From Bacillota bacterium (GTDB taxonomy: Bacteria > Bacillota > Clostridia > Lachnospirales > Lachnospiraceae): a stretch of 64,000 nt of DNA. The DNA is taken from contig JAEZJW010000142.1 in NCBI GenBank assembly GCA_023415595.1, positions 6,344 through 70,343 of the forward strand. Reading direction: 5' to 3'. A program made the position numbers and the translations under genes. Below, one piece after another: positions 17,319 through 26,245 of the stretch. The notes under the pieces were generated by a model, which worked only from the letters and a program-made list of their open reading frames with translations, was not told the DNA's origin and did not search any database. Numbering within the stretch: the first letter of the stretch is position 1; each line of letters starts with the position of its first letter.

Positions 17319-18995
17319 ATGACACAATATTTGAAGCTTAAGAAATCAAACTGCAAAAACTGTTATAAATGCATCAGACATTGCCCGGTCAAATCCATCC
17401 GGTTTTCCGATAATCAGGCGAACATCGTACATGAGGACTGTATCCTGTGCGGACGCTGTTTTGTTGCCTGCCCGCAAAATGCCAAGGAGTTGCGGAATGA
17501 TATTGATCAGGTAAAGGAGCTCTTGCAGAGCGGCGCCCCTGTCTATGCCAGCATAGCCCCTTCCTTTGTTGCGAACTACGAGCAGATCACGATGAAATCC
17601 ATGGAGAAAGCCTTAAAGCAGTTGGGCTTTGCTGGAGTGGAGGAGACTGCAATCGGGGCTACAATCGTTAAGAAAGAGTATGAGAGAATCGTAAACTCCG
17701 GGGATAAAAGCATTGTGATCTCTTCCTGCTGCCATACAATCAATCTATTGATTCAGAAGTATTATCCGCAGGTGATTCCCTATCTGGCTCATGTGATTTC
17801 GCCAATGCAGGCCCACTGTCAGGAGATTAAGAGTAGAATTCCCGGAGCCAGGACAGTATTCATCGGACCCTGTATCTCGAAGAAGGCGGAGGCGGAAAGC
17901 TATCCCGGAGCCGTAGATTGTGTTCTTACTTATGAGGAGCTGTCCGGCTGGCTGAAGGAGGAGCAGGTGAAGCTAGAGCACCTCGAGGATAAGAAGGAGG
18001 ACAGCCTGGCCAGGATTTTTCCGACAGCGGGTGGAATTCTTAAGACGATGAAGGAGAGGCATCCGGATTATCATTATATGTCGGTGGATGGAATAGAAAA
18101 CTGTATCTTAGCCATAGAGGATATCCTGAAGGGCAGTCTTCAGAAATGCTTTATTGAAATGTCCGCCTGCTCGGGAAGCTGTATCGGAGGCCCGGCGATG
18201 GATAAGAGCAATAATACGCCGGTCAGAGATTATATCAGGGTAAACCAATATGCCGGAAAGAAGGACTTTAAGGTAAAAGGGTCCTGGGAGGGTGCATTAC
18301 ATAAAATCATGTCCTCCCAGGCTCCCTCAAAGGTTATGATCAGTAATCTTGCGATAGAGGAAGTCCTGAAGGAAATGGGTAAAACCAAGCCGGAGCATGA
18401 GCTGAACTGCGGCAGCTGTGGGTATAACACCTGTCGTGATAAAGCCAGGGCAGTTCATGAGGGAAGGGCAACACTCAGCATGTGTCTTCCCTTCCTGAAG
18501 GAGAAGGCGGAATCCTTCTCCGAATATATCATTAAGAATACACCCAACGCTATCATCGTCCTGAACGAAGCCCTGGAGGTGCAACAGATCAATACGGCTG
18601 CCTGTAAGCTGATGAATATCAGAAGGGCCGGGGATGTTCTGGGTGACCAGGTGGTCCGTATCCTGGACCCGCTGCCCTTCTTTGAGGTATACCAGAACGG
18701 GACCAATATCTATGATAAAAGGACCTATCTGGCAGAATACAAAAAGTATGTAGACCTGACGGTTCTGTATGACAGCAGCTATCACATTATCATCTGTATC
18801 ATGAGGGATATTACCGTGGAAGCGCAACAGAGGGAGAAGAAGGAGGCTCTTAGCCGAACGACAATTGAAATCACCGATAAGGTAATCGAGAAGCAGATGC
18901 GTGCGGTACAGGAAATCGCATCCTTACTGGGGGAAACAACTGCGGAGACGAAGATCGCATTAACGAAGCTAAAGGAGTCGCTGAAGGATGAATAA
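17319..18995 (+). CDS. PAS-domain sensory [FeFe]-hydrogenase-like protein (HydS/HsfB type)
   Basis: 558 residues. In order: two [4Fe-4S] ferredoxin motifs (residues ~11-60, 'CKNCYKCIRHCP' and 'CILCGRCFVACP'); an H-cluster domain (~70-330) with the three cysteine motifs as 'SSCCHTI', 'GPCISKKAE' and 'SACSGSCIGGP'; a further Fe-S domain ('CGSCGYNTC', ~365-400); a PAS domain (~405-490); and a coiled-coil tail. The H-cluster ligands are kept but the surrounding motifs differ from catalytic HydA. This layout is known from group C hydrogenases proposed to sense H2. The overlap of 8 bases with the PP2C phosphatase gene suggests that the phosphatase is its output partner. Confidence 0.9.
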   Translation: MTQYLKLKKSNCKNCYKCIRHCPVKSIRFSDNQANIVHEDCILCGRCFVACPQNAKELRNDIDQVKELLQSGAPVYASIAPSFVANYEQITMKSMEKALKQLGFAGVEETAIGATIVKKEYERIVNSGDKSIVISSCCHTINLLIQKYYPQVIPYLAHVISPMQAHCQEIKSRIPGARTVFIGPCISKKAEAESYPGAVDCVLTYEELSGWLKEEQVKLEHLEDKKEDSLARIFPTAGGILKTMKERHPDYHYMSVDGIENCILAIEDILKGSLQKCFIEMSACSGSCIGGPAMDKSNNTPVRDYIRVNQYAGKKDFKVKGSWEGALHKIMSSQAPSKVMISNLAIEEVLKEMGKTKPEHELNCGSCGYNTCRDKARAVHEGRATLSMCLPFLKEKAESFSEYIIKNTPNAIIVLNEALEVQQINTAACKLMNIRRAGDVLGDQVVRILDPLPFFEVYQNGTNIYDKRTYLAEYKKYVDLTVLYDSSYHIIICIMRDITVEAQQREKKEALSRTTIEITDKVIEKQMRAVQEIASLLGETTAETKIALTKLKESLKDE

Positions 18996-20163
18996 CCTGT
19001 GTACGGATGTTGGCTATGTAAGCTTGAATAAATCCGGGGAGCAGCTATGCGGAGATCATGTGGAGGTGGTATCCCAGGAAGAAGGTACCACTGTGGTTGT
19101 ATTGGCGGATGGTCTGGGGAGCGGGGTAAAAGCAAATATCCTCTCCACGCTGACCGCCAAGATCATATCCACCATGATGGCAAATTCCCTTACGGTTGAG
19201 GACTGTGTCAGTACGATTGCTGCGACCTTACCGATCTGTAAGGTTCGGCAGGTGGCTTACTCGACGTTTACGATTATCAGAATCTCTGAGCAGCTGGATG
19301 CTGAGATCATACAGTATGACAACCCCCATGTCATTTTGCTCAGAGACGGGAGAAATTATGACTATCCGATGACTTCCGAAGTGCTAGACCATAAGACAAT
19401 TTATAAATCAAAAATCAAGTTAAAAGAAGACGACACCTTTATCGCCATCAGTGACGGGGCAGTTCATGCAGGAGTAGGACGGACCTTGAATTTCGGGTGG
19501 CAGCGTAAGGATATCATCGGGTTTATGGAAACGATGTATGACAGGGGCTATACGGCAAAAACCCTAAGCACGATGCTGGTGAAGGAATGCAACGACCTTT
19601 ACGGTGGGGTGCCCGGAGATGACACCACAGTCTGCACCGTGAAGATCAGGAAGAGAAACCCCCTGAACTTAATGATCGGTCCTCCGGCAGAGGATGGTGA
19701 TACTTCTAAGATGATGTCCTTATTCTTCGCTAAGGAAGGAAAGCATATCGTGTGCGGAGGAACAACCTCAACCCTGGCAGCAGAGTATCTTCAAAAACCG
19801 CTGGACACCAGCCAGCTTTTATATCCGGATCCGGACATTCCGCCGGTTGCGAAGATTGAGGGGGTGGATCTGGTGACCGAGGGCGTGATTACGATCAACC
19901 GTGTACTGGAATACGCGAGGGATTATCTGGAGGAGAATGAAAGGTACACCGATTGGAGCTATAAGAAGGATGGGGCATCCCAGATTGCAAGACTGCTCTT
20001 TGAGGAGGCAACGGATATTAACTTCTACGTTGGAAAAGCAATTAACCCCGCCCACCAGAATCCGAAGCTGCCCATTGGCTTTAATATCAAGATGCGGCTG
20101 GTGGAGGAATTGTCCGGCTGTCTCAGGGAGATGGGAAAGAAGATCAAGGTGAGCTATTTCTAA
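18988..20163 (+). CDS. SpoIIE/PP2C-type serine phosphatase linked to the sensory hydrogenase
   Basis: 391 residues. The PP2C metal-binding aspartates are visible in 'VLADGLGSG' (~residue 39), 'IAISDGAVH' (~152) and 'GDDTTVCTV' (~210). The C-terminal ~170 residues after the phosphatase domain do not resemble anything I know. Homologous phosphatases occur beside PAS-hydrogenases in several Clostridia (hfs-type clusters). The likely role is to dephosphorylate an unknown Ser/Thr phosphoprotein in answer to the H2 or redox state. The start ATG overlaps the end of the preceding gene by 8 bases, so translation is probably coupled. Confidence 0.87.
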   Translation: MNNLCTDVGYVSLNKSGEQLCGDHVEVVSQEEGTTVVVLADGLGSGVKANILSTLTAKIISTMMANSLTVEDCVSTIAATLPICKVRQVAYSTFTIIRISEQLDAEIIQYDNPHVILLRDGRNYDYPMTSEVLDHKTIYKSKIKLKEDDTFIAISDGAVHAGVGRTLNFGWQRKDIIGFMETMYDRGYTAKTLSTMLVKECNDLYGGVPGDDTTVCTVKIRKRNPLNLMIGPPAEDGDTSKMMSLFFAKEGKHIVCGGTTSTLAAEYLQKPLDTSQLLYPDPDIPPVAKIEGVDLVTEGVITINRVLEYARDYLEENERYTDWSYKKDGASQIARLLFEEATDINFYVGKAINPAHQNPKLPIGFNIKMRLVEELSGCLREMGKKIKVSYF

Positions 20164-20224
20164 AATGAAAAAGCCATACTGTATAAGAACGCAATAAACC
20201 ATTAGAGATATATAAGAAAGTTTC

Positions 20225-20239
20225 GCCTGCGATGCAGGC
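20225..20239 (+). other. small hairpin next to the hydC ribosome binding site
   Basis: GCCTGC-GAT-GCAGGC forms a 6-bp hairpin just before AGGAGG (20242-20247). It may protect a processed mRNA end or influence hydC translation; it is not a terminator. Confidence 0.4.
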
Positions 20240-20255
20240 AGAGGAGGTTAACAGG

Positions 20256-20729
20256 ATGGAAACATCAGAGTTCAAAGTGGTTGATGGGATACTGGAGGAA
20301 TTAGGGTGCAAGCCCAGCGCAATTATCGCAATTCTGCAAAGTATTCAGGAGCACTATCGTTATTTACCAAGGGAGATATTCCCCTATCTCTCCAAGAAGT
20401 TAGGAGTAAGTGAGGCAAGAATCTATAGTGTTGCTACCTTCTATGAGAATTTTTCGCTGGAACCGAAGGGCAGATTTGTCTTAAAGGTCTGTGACGGCAC
20501 GGCCTGCCATGTAAGAAAATCTATCCCGATCTTAGAAAGGCTGAGAAAGGAACTGAATTTATCGGAGACCAAAGCAACAACCGATGATTTGAGCTTTACG
20601 GTCGAGACGGTCTCCTGCCTTGGAGCCTGCGGCCTGGCACCGGTTCTGACGGTGAACGATAAGGTCTATCCGGCGATGACCCCGGAGAAGACTTCGGAGC
20701 TATTAAAGCAATTGAAGGAGGACTTATAG
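20256..20729 (+). CDS. hydC: bifurcating [FeFe]-hydrogenase subunit HydC (NuoE-like)
   Basis: 157 residues, NuoE/24-kDa family. The [2Fe-2S] cysteines are in 'CDGTACHVRKS' and 'CLGACGLAP' (C-x4-C...C-x3-C). It transfers electrons between HydB and HydA. The start is the ATG at 20256, 8 bases behind AGGAGG; an in-frame ATG at 20232 lies upstream of that ribosome binding site. Gaps to hydB (1 base) and hydB to hydA (1 base) indicate tight coupling. Confidence 0.93.
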   Translation: METSEFKVVDGILEELGCKPSAIIAILQSIQEHYRYLPREIFPYLSKKLGVSEARIYSVATFYENFSLEPKGRFVLKVCDGTACHVRKSIPILERLRKELNLSETKATTDDLSFTVETVSCLGACGLAPVLTVNDKVYPAMTPEKTSELLKQLKEDL

Positions 20730-20730
20730 G

Positions 20731-22605
20731 ATGCTTTCATGCAGAGAAGATTTGATAGAGCTGCGCAGTACATACAGGCAAGCCCTGGATGCAGAAAAGA
20801 TGAAGATATTAATCTGCGCCGGTACGGGTTGTATCTCCAGCGGATCCCTGGATATATACCACAGACTGACACAGCTGATGGAAGACAGGAAGATCCCCTG
20901 CTCCGTGCAATTACAGGAGGAGCCCCATGGGAACGTGGTAGGAGTGAAGCAAAGCGGCTGCCATGGCTTCTGCGAAATGGGTCCCCTGATCCGTATAGAA
21001 CCGCAAGGGTTCCTGTATACGAAGGTGAAGCTGGAGGACTGTGAGGAGATTATCGACAGGACGATTGTGAAGGGCGAGCATGTGGAACGCCTTGCTTATC
21101 AGAAGGAAGGAATTATCTATCAAAAGCAGGAGGAGATACCGTTCTATGAGAAACAGACCCGCCTTGTATTGGAGCACTGCGGACAGATCGACGCGACCTC
21201 CCTGAAGGAATACCTGGGGAAGGGCGGCTATGAGGCCTTTGAAAAAGCCTTATTCAATATGACCAGTGATGAAATCATCCATGAGATATCCGAATCAAAC
21301 CTTAAGGGCAGAGGGGGCGGAGGGTTTCCTGCCGGACGTAAATGGTCCCAGGTAAAACGGCAGAAAACCGAGCAGAAGTATATCGTCTGCAACGGCGATG
21401 AAGGAGATCCCGGCGCCTTCATGGATCGAAGCATCATGGAGGGTGATCCGCACCGGATGCTGGAGGGTATGATGATTGCGGGTCTTGCCTGTGGGGCAAA
21501 CGAGGGGTATATCTACGTAAGGGCGGAATATCCGATGGCAGTCAGCAGACTTCGTAACGCGATCAACCAGGCAGAGGAATTAGGATTGTTAGGGGATCAT
21601 ATCCTCGGGACTGATTTCAGTTTCCACCTACATATTAATCGGGGAGCAGGAGCCTTCGTATGCGGAGAGGGCAGTGCTTTAACCGCTTCCATAGAGGGAA
21701 AAAGGGGCATGCCAAGGGTAAAGCCACCCAGGACCGTAGAACAGGGCCTGTTTGATAAGCCAACGGTACTGAATAATGTGGAAACCTTTGCGAATGTTCC
21801 GCTGATCATAAACAACGGGTGGGAATGGTATAGGAATATCGGACCTGCGAACAGCCCGGGAACCAAGGCCTTTGCTCTGACAGGAAATATCGTGAATACC
21901 GGTCTGATCGAAGTGCCAATGGGGACTACCCTGAGAGAGATTATCTTTGATATCGGCGGCGGTATGAAGGACGGTGGTGAATTCAAGGCAGTCCAGATCG
22001 GAGGACCCTCCGGCGGCTGTCTGGTGAAGGAGCATCTGGATCTTCCCCTCGACTTTGATTCTCTGAAGAAAGCCGGTGCAATGATCGGCTCCGGCGGACT
22101 AGTTGTCATGGACAGTAATACCTGTATGGTGGAAGTAGCCCGCTTCTTCATGAAATTTACACAGAACGAATCCTGCGGCAAATGCGTTCCCTGCAGGGAA
22201 GGTACGAAACGGATGCTCGCGATTCTGGAGCGGATCGTGGAGGGTCGGGGAGAAGCGGGGGATATTGAGCTGTTGCTGGAATTAGCTGATACGATTTCGG
22301 CAACCGCACTTTGCGGCTTAGGTAAAACAGCAGCCTTTCCGGTCGTCAGTACGATTAAGAGCTTCCGGGGGGAATATGAGGCACATATCTTTGAGAAGCG
22401 CTGTCCGGCTAAGAACTGCCAGAAGCTAAAGACGATTTCGATTGACGCAGAGCTGTGTAAGGGTTGTACCAAATGCGGGAGGTCCTGTCCGGTGGGTGCG
22501 ATTACCGGTAAGGTGAAGGAACCCTTTGCGATTGACCAGGGAAAGTGTATCAAATGTGAAGCCTGCATCAGTACCTGTCCGTTCCATGCAATAAAGGAGG
22601 CTTAA
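20731..22605 (+). CDS. hydB: bifurcating [FeFe]-hydrogenase subunit HydB (NuoF-like, NAD(H)-binding)
   Basis: 624 residues. An N-terminal thioredoxin-like [2Fe-2S] domain is followed by the NuoF core with FMN/NAD motifs ('GRGGGGFPAGRKW' ~residue 190, 'CNGDEGDPGAF' ~220, 'GAGAFVCGEGSAL' ~305), an SLBB-like region, the [4Fe-4S] motif 'ESCGKCVPCREG' (~480) and a C-terminal pair of [4Fe-4S] ferredoxin motifs ('CKGCTKCGRSCP', 'CIKCEACISTCP'). It is the NAD(H) and flavin subunit of the HydABC complex, which couples NADH and reduced ferredoxin to H2. AGGAGG stands 14-19 bases before the ATG, and a nearer AGG is also present. Confidence 0.95.
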   Translation: MLSCREDLIELRSTYRQALDAEKMKILICAGTGCISSGSLDIYHRLTQLMEDRKIPCSVQLQEEPHGNVVGVKQSGCHGFCEMGPLIRIEPQGFLYTKVKLEDCEEIIDRTIVKGEHVERLAYQKEGIIYQKQEEIPFYEKQTRLVLEHCGQIDATSLKEYLGKGGYEAFEKALFNMTSDEIIHEISESNLKGRGGGGFPAGRKWSQVKRQKTEQKYIVCNGDEGDPGAFMDRSIMEGDPHRMLEGMMIAGLACGANEGYIYVRAEYPMAVSRLRNAINQAEELGLLGDHILGTDFSFHLHINRGAGAFVCGEGSALTASIEGKRGMPRVKPPRTVEQGLFDKPTVLNNVETFANVPLIINNGWEWYRNIGPANSPGTKAFALTGNIVNTGLIEVPMGTTLREIIFDIGGGMKDGGEFKAVQIGGPSGGCLVKEHLDLPLDFDSLKKAGAMIGSGGLVVMDSNTCMVEVARFFMKFTQNESCGKCVPCREGTKRMLAILERIVEGRGEAGDIELLLELADTISATALCGLGKTAAFPVVSTIKSFRGEYEAHIFEKRCPAKNCQKLKTISIDAELCKGCTKCGRSCPVGAITGKVKEPFAIDQGKCIKCEACISTCPFHAIKEA

Positions 22606-22606
22606 G

Positions 22607-24301
22607 ATGAACATTCAGGAATATATGACAATTGACGGAATACCGGTTGAGATTAATGGGGAGAAAAACCTCCTGGAGCTGATCAAAAAGGTGGGAATCA
22701 AACTACCGACCTTCTGCTATCATTCCGAGCTTTCGATTTATGGGGCCTGCCGTATGTGCATGGTCGAGAATCAATGGGGCAGCTTGGATGCTGCCTGCTC
22801 CACGCCTCCTAAGGCAGGCATGGAGATAAGGACGAATACGGAGAGGCTGCGTAAATACCGTAAAATGATCCTGGAATTATTACTTGCGAACCATTGCAGG
22901 GATTGTACCACCTGTAACAATAACGGGAATTGTAAGCTGCAGGACCTGGCGATGCGCTTTCATATCGAAGGGGTCCGTTTCCCGAATACAGCCGGGCAGC
23001 CTAAGCGGGATGATTCCTCCCAGTGTATTACGAGGGATGAGAGTAAATGCATCCTATGCGGTGACTGTGTCAGAATGTGCGACGAGATCCAGAATGTAGG
23101 TGCCATTGACTTCGTACATAGAGGCTCTGATATGACAATCAGCACTGCATTTGGAATTCCGATCGCAGAATCTCCCTGCGTAGGCTGCGGCCAATGTGCG
23201 GCAGTCTGTCCGACGGGTGCCATCGTTGTGAAGAATGATGTGGGGAAGGTCTGGGAAGCCCTTGATGACAGAAGTACAAAGGTGACCATCCAGATCGCTC
23301 CGGCAGTCAGAGTGGCATTAGGGAAGGAGCTTGGTCTGTCTGAAGGAGGGAATGAAATCGGGAAGATCGTAGCCGCTCTCAGAAGACTTGGCTTTGATGA
23401 GATCTACGACACCTCCACGGGAGCTGACTTGACTGTACTGGAAGAAGCCAATGAGCTGCTGAAGAGATTGGAGGAGGGAAACCACGAGCTGCCCCTGTTT
23501 ACCTCCTGCTGTCCTGCCTGGGTCAACTACTGTGAGAAGAATTATCCGGAGCTGTTGCCCCATGTATCAACCTGCCGTTCTCCGATGGAGATGCTGGCCT
23601 CAATCATCAAAGAGCAGGCTTCCTCCCGCAGAACACTCCATGTTGCTGTTATGCCCTGTACCGCGAAGAAGTTCGAAGCTGCCAGGGAGGAATTTAAAAC
23701 AGATGGCGTTCCGAATGTTGATATCGTAATCACAACGCAGGAGCTGATCCGGATGATTAAGGAAGCAGGGATCGTATTCTCTGATTTGGAACCGGAAGCG
23801 GTCGATATGCCTCTTGGAACAATGACCGGAGCAGGGGTGATCTTCGGAGTGACCGGCGGCGTAACCGAAGCAGTGCTCCGCAGAATATCCTGTGATAAAT
23901 CCAGAGCCGGCTTAATGTCGATTGCCTATCAGGGCGTCCGTGGCATGGAGGGTGTGAAGGAGACCAGCATCCTGGTCGGGAATCAGGAAGTGAAGATTGC
24001 GGTTGTCAGTGGTTTGCGTAATGCGGGTGAGCTGATCAAGCGGATTAAGAACGGGGAAACCTATCATTTTGTTGAGGTGATGGCTTGTCCGGGAGGCTGT
24101 GTCAGCGGTGCAGGCCAACCCTTTGCCTCTGCACAGATGAAGGAGAACAGAGGGAAGGGCTTATACTCAGCCGATAAATTATCCAATATTAAGTGCTCCG
24201 AAGAGAATCCTCTGATGATGTCCCTATATAACGGCGTATTGAAGGGCAGAGTCCATGAATTACTTCATACCAGCTACGGTCCGAAAAAGGAGGTTCATTA
24301 A
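22607..24301 (+). CDS. hydA: NADH-dependent [FeFe]-hydrogenase, group A, catalytic subunit HydA
   Basis: 564 residues. In order: N-terminal [2Fe-2S] domain (cysteines near residues 35-65, 'CYHSELSIYGACRMC'); His-Cys [4Fe-4S] motif ('HCRDCTTC...C', ~95-110); two [4Fe-4S] motifs ('CILCGDCVRMC' ~148, 'CVGCGQCAAVCP' ~192); then the H-cluster domain with P1 'FTSCCPAWVNYCE', P2 'VMPCTAKKFEA' and P3 'EVMACPGGCVSGAGQP'. All expected H-cluster cysteines are present. It reduces protons to H2 at the cytoplasmic side. It starts 1 base after the hydB stop and is followed 1 base later by a small [2Fe-2S] gene. Confidence 0.96.
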   Translation: MNIQEYMTIDGIPVEINGEKNLLELIKKVGIKLPTFCYHSELSIYGACRMCMVENQWGSLDAACSTPPKAGMEIRTNTERLRKYRKMILELLLANHCRDCTTCNNNGNCKLQDLAMRFHIEGVRFPNTAGQPKRDDSSQCITRDESKCILCGDCVRMCDEIQNVGAIDFVHRGSDMTISTAFGIPIAESPCVGCGQCAAVCPTGAIVVKNDVGKVWEALDDRSTKVTIQIAPAVRVALGKELGLSEGGNEIGKIVAALRRLGFDEIYDTSTGADLTVLEEANELLKRLEEGNHELPLFTSCCPAWVNYCEKNYPELLPHVSTCRSPMEMLASIIKEQASSRRTLHVAVMPCTAKKFEAAREEFKTDGVPNVDIVITTQELIRMIKEAGIVFSDLEPEAVDMPLGTMTGAGVIFGVTGGVTEAVLRRISCDKSRAGLMSIAYQGVRGMEGVKETSILVGNQEVKIAVVSGLRNAGELIKRIKNGETYHFVEVMACPGGCVSGAGQPFASAQMKENRGKGLYSADKLSNIKCSEENPLMMSLYNGVLKGRVHELLHTSYGPKKEVH

Positions 24302-24302
24302 T

Positions 24303-24554
24303 ATGCTCGAGTTAAGTGTCTGTATCGGAAGCTCCTGTCATCTCAAGGGTTCCTACAACATTATCCAGACCTTTCAGCAGATGATTGAAGAATATGGACT
24401 CCATCATAAGGTAGAATTTAAAGCTACCTTCTGCATGAAGCAATGTCAGAATCCCGGAGTATCGGTCTCGGTAGGAGGACAAGCGGTACATATTCAACCG
24501 GAGAGTGCAAGGGAATTCTTTAAGACTGAGGTACTACCCTTGCTGGCTATTTAG
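24303..24554 (+). CDS. small thioredoxin-like [2Fe-2S] ferredoxin-domain protein, second copy
   Basis: 83 residues. Cysteines at 7 and 12 ('CIGSSC') and 44 and 48 ('CMKQC') give the same C-x4-C...C-x3-C pattern as the 17044 gene, of which it is a diverged paralogue. The start is the ATG at 24303, behind GGAGGTTCATTA. It ends the hydrogenase operon. A role as electron carrier or assembly partner of the hydrogenase is inferred only from position. Confidence 0.85.
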   Translation: MLELSVCIGSSCHLKGSYNIIQTFQQMIEEYGLHHKVEFKATFCMKQCQNPGVSVSVGGQAVHIQPESAREFFKTEVLPLLAI

Positions 24555-24602
24555 GTGAATAATGTTTCACCCTCATGGTATAGCGGTATTTAATATAGAT
24601 GG

Positions 24603-24657
24603 AAGCCGTCTTTCAAGCTTAGCGTAATATAATATAAGCCGGAAGACGGCTTTTTTT
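24603..24657 (+). terminator. terminator of the hydrogenase operon
   Basis: AAGCCGTCTT (24603-24612) and AAGACGGCTT (24643-24652) form a perfect 10-bp stem with a 30-base loop, ending in seven T. Confidence 0.85.
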
Positions 24658-24885
24658 GTTTTTTACATAGCTCTGTAAAATACACCAGGAACTCTGTACA
24701 AGTAGGGTTATGGAGGGCGGATCAACAACTAAGTGTTACAAGAAGAGTTATTGAAAACTACGTAACGAGGTTACAAATATTGCAAGTAATTGGTAATATT
24801 ACTACGTTTTCGAAAATATTATTTTCAAAAAACCCAGATAAATCAGGTATTTCAGCAGTTAATACTTTGATAATCAAAATTTAAT
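24658..24885. other. AT-rich intergenic region with short palindromes before the VOR operon
   Basis: No gene was seen. GTAATATTAC (24793-24802) and GAAAATATTATTTTC (24812-24826) are perfect short palindromes located 60-95 bases upstream of the -35 of the VOR promoter and could bind a regulator. Confidence 0.4.
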
Positions 24886-24914
24886 TTGTATATATTAATA
24901 CACAGGTATATAAT
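24886..24914 (+). promoter_or_regulatory. promoter of the VOR-fabH operon
   Basis: TTGTAT (24886-24891), a 17-base spacer and TATAAT (24909-24914), 65 bases before the first start codon. Confidence 0.7.
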
Positions 24915-24978
24915 GTTAGTTATAATAGTTAAAAATATTGAACTATATAGTAAGCTGATAAGAAACGGAGTGAAACGG

Positions 24979-25215
24979 ATGATTACATTGAAGAAGGATA
25001 AGTGCCAGGGGTGCGGCTTATGCATCGAGGTCTGCCCGAAGAAAATTCTGAACATAGATAAGTCCTCAGTGAACAGCAGAGGCTATACACCGATTGATAT
25101 TACCGACAAAGACAGCTGTATCGCATGTGCGCTGTGTGCCATGATGTGCCCGGACCTGGTATTCGAGATTAGTAAGGAGGTAACGAATGGAACTGAAGCT
25201 GATGAAGGGAAATGA
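24979..25215 (+). CDS. 2-oxoacid:ferredoxin oxidoreductase, ferredoxin-like (delta) subunit
   Basis: 78 residues. Two [4Fe-4S] motifs, 'CQGCGLCIEVCP' and 'CIACALCAMMCP', the typical delta subunit of KorD/VorD type. It passes electrons from the catalytic subunits to free ferredoxin. The start is the ATG at 24979, behind GGAG; upstream in-frame ATGs lie at or before the promoter. Its end overlaps the next gene by 29 bases. Confidence 0.9.
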   Translation: MITLKKDKCQGCGLCIEVCPKKILNIDKSSVNSRGYTPIDITDKDSCIACALCAMMCPDLVFEISKEVTNGTEADEGK

Positions 25216-26245
25216 TGCAATTGCAGAGGCGGCTATCAGAGCCGGCTGTAATTTCTACGCAGGTTATCCGATTACTCCTCAGACAGAGCTTCCGGAATAC
25301 CTTGCAAAGCATATGGAGAAAGCGGGTGGGGTATTTCTGCAGGCAGAAAGCGAAATCTCCGCGATTAATATGGTATATGGTGCAGCAGGAGCAGGTGCCA
25401 GGGCGATGACCTCCTCCTCCAGCCCGGGGATTAGCTTAAAGCAGGAAGGAATCTCCTATATTGCAGGCAGTGAGCTGCCCTGTGTTATCGTAAATGTCAT
25501 GCGTGTCGGACCCGGACTCGGCGGTATCCAGCCTGCGCAGTCGGACTATTTTCAATCGACGAAGGGTGGCGGACATGGGGATTACAGGTTGATCGTATTG
25601 ACTCCGGACAGTGTTCAGGAGATGTATGACTTTACCCTGCTTGCCTTTGATCTCGCAGATGAATATCGGAACCCTGTCATGCTCCTGGCAGACGGCATCC
25701 TTGGGCAGATGATGGAATCAGTTGTCTTAAGTGTTCCGGAGACGAAGGAATACGATAAGACCTGGGCAACCACCGGGACCGAGATGAAACGGGAGCATAA
25801 CATCATTAATTCCTTATATATTAAACCGGAGGAATCTGAAAGCTTCAACCTTCATCTTCAGGAGAAGTACCGGGTGATTCGGGAGAGAGAACAGAGAGTC
25901 GAGCTGATCAACCCGGAGGCGGATATCCTGCTGGTAGCTTATGGCATTGTGTCCAGAGTAGCAAGACAGGTGATTAAAGAGCTGGAGGAGGAAGGCTACA
26001 GCGTGGGTCTGATCCGGCCACAGTCCGTATGGCCGTTCCCATCCAAAGGTTTTGAAAGGATTGCCAAAGCATATCTGGTAGTGGAATTGAACAGCGGCCA
26101 GATGGTGGAGGATGTCAGACTGGAAGTGAATGGACGGGCACCGGTGTATTTTCAGGGAAAAATGGGCGGAGCCGTCATAACCGTCGAAGAGGTCAAGCAA
26201 AAGGTGAAAGAGATAGCGGGAGGGATCAAGCATGCCGGAGTTTAA
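25187..26245 (+). CDS. vorB: 2-oxoacid:ferredoxin oxidoreductase alpha subunit, VorB-like
   Basis: 352 residues. Begins '[20 protein letters not shown]' with 'GYPITPQTE' near residue 27, features of the VorB (3-methyl-2-oxobutanoate dehydrogenase) and KorA families. It oxidatively decarboxylates branched-chain (or other) 2-oxoacids to acyl-CoA with reduction of ferredoxin. AAGGAGGTAACG precedes the ATG. VOR rather than KOR is favoured by the sequence feel and the linked fabH, but a 2-oxoglutarate role cannot be ruled out. Confidence 0.88.
   Translation: MELKLMKGNDAIAEAAIRAGCNFYAGYPITPQTELPEYLAKHMEKAGGVFLQAESEISAINMVYGAAGAGARAMTSSSSPGISLKQEGISYIAGSELPCVIVNVMRVGPGLGGIQPAQSDYFQSTKGGGHGDYRLIVLTPDSVQEMYDFTLLAFDLADEYRNPVMLLADGILGQMMESVVLSVPETKEYDKTWATTGTEMKREHNIINSLYIKPEESESFNLHLQEKYRVIREREQRVELINPEADILLVAYGIVSRVARQVIKELEEEGYSVGLIRPQSVWPFPSKGFERIAKAYLVVELNSGQMVEDVRLEVNGRAPVYFQGKMGGAVITVEEVKQKVKEIAGGIKHAGV

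Noticed and set aside
18327..18827. 166-codon minus-strand frame inside the sensory hydrogenase gene
   Set aside because: Antisense to clear Fe-S and PAS coding sequence; no domain, no ribosome binding site.
21597..22568. 323-codon open frame on the minus strand inside hydB
   Set aside because: It lies wholly opposite a gene with clear NuoF motifs, shows no recognisable domain and has low-complexity Ser/Pro composition typical of an antisense shadow.
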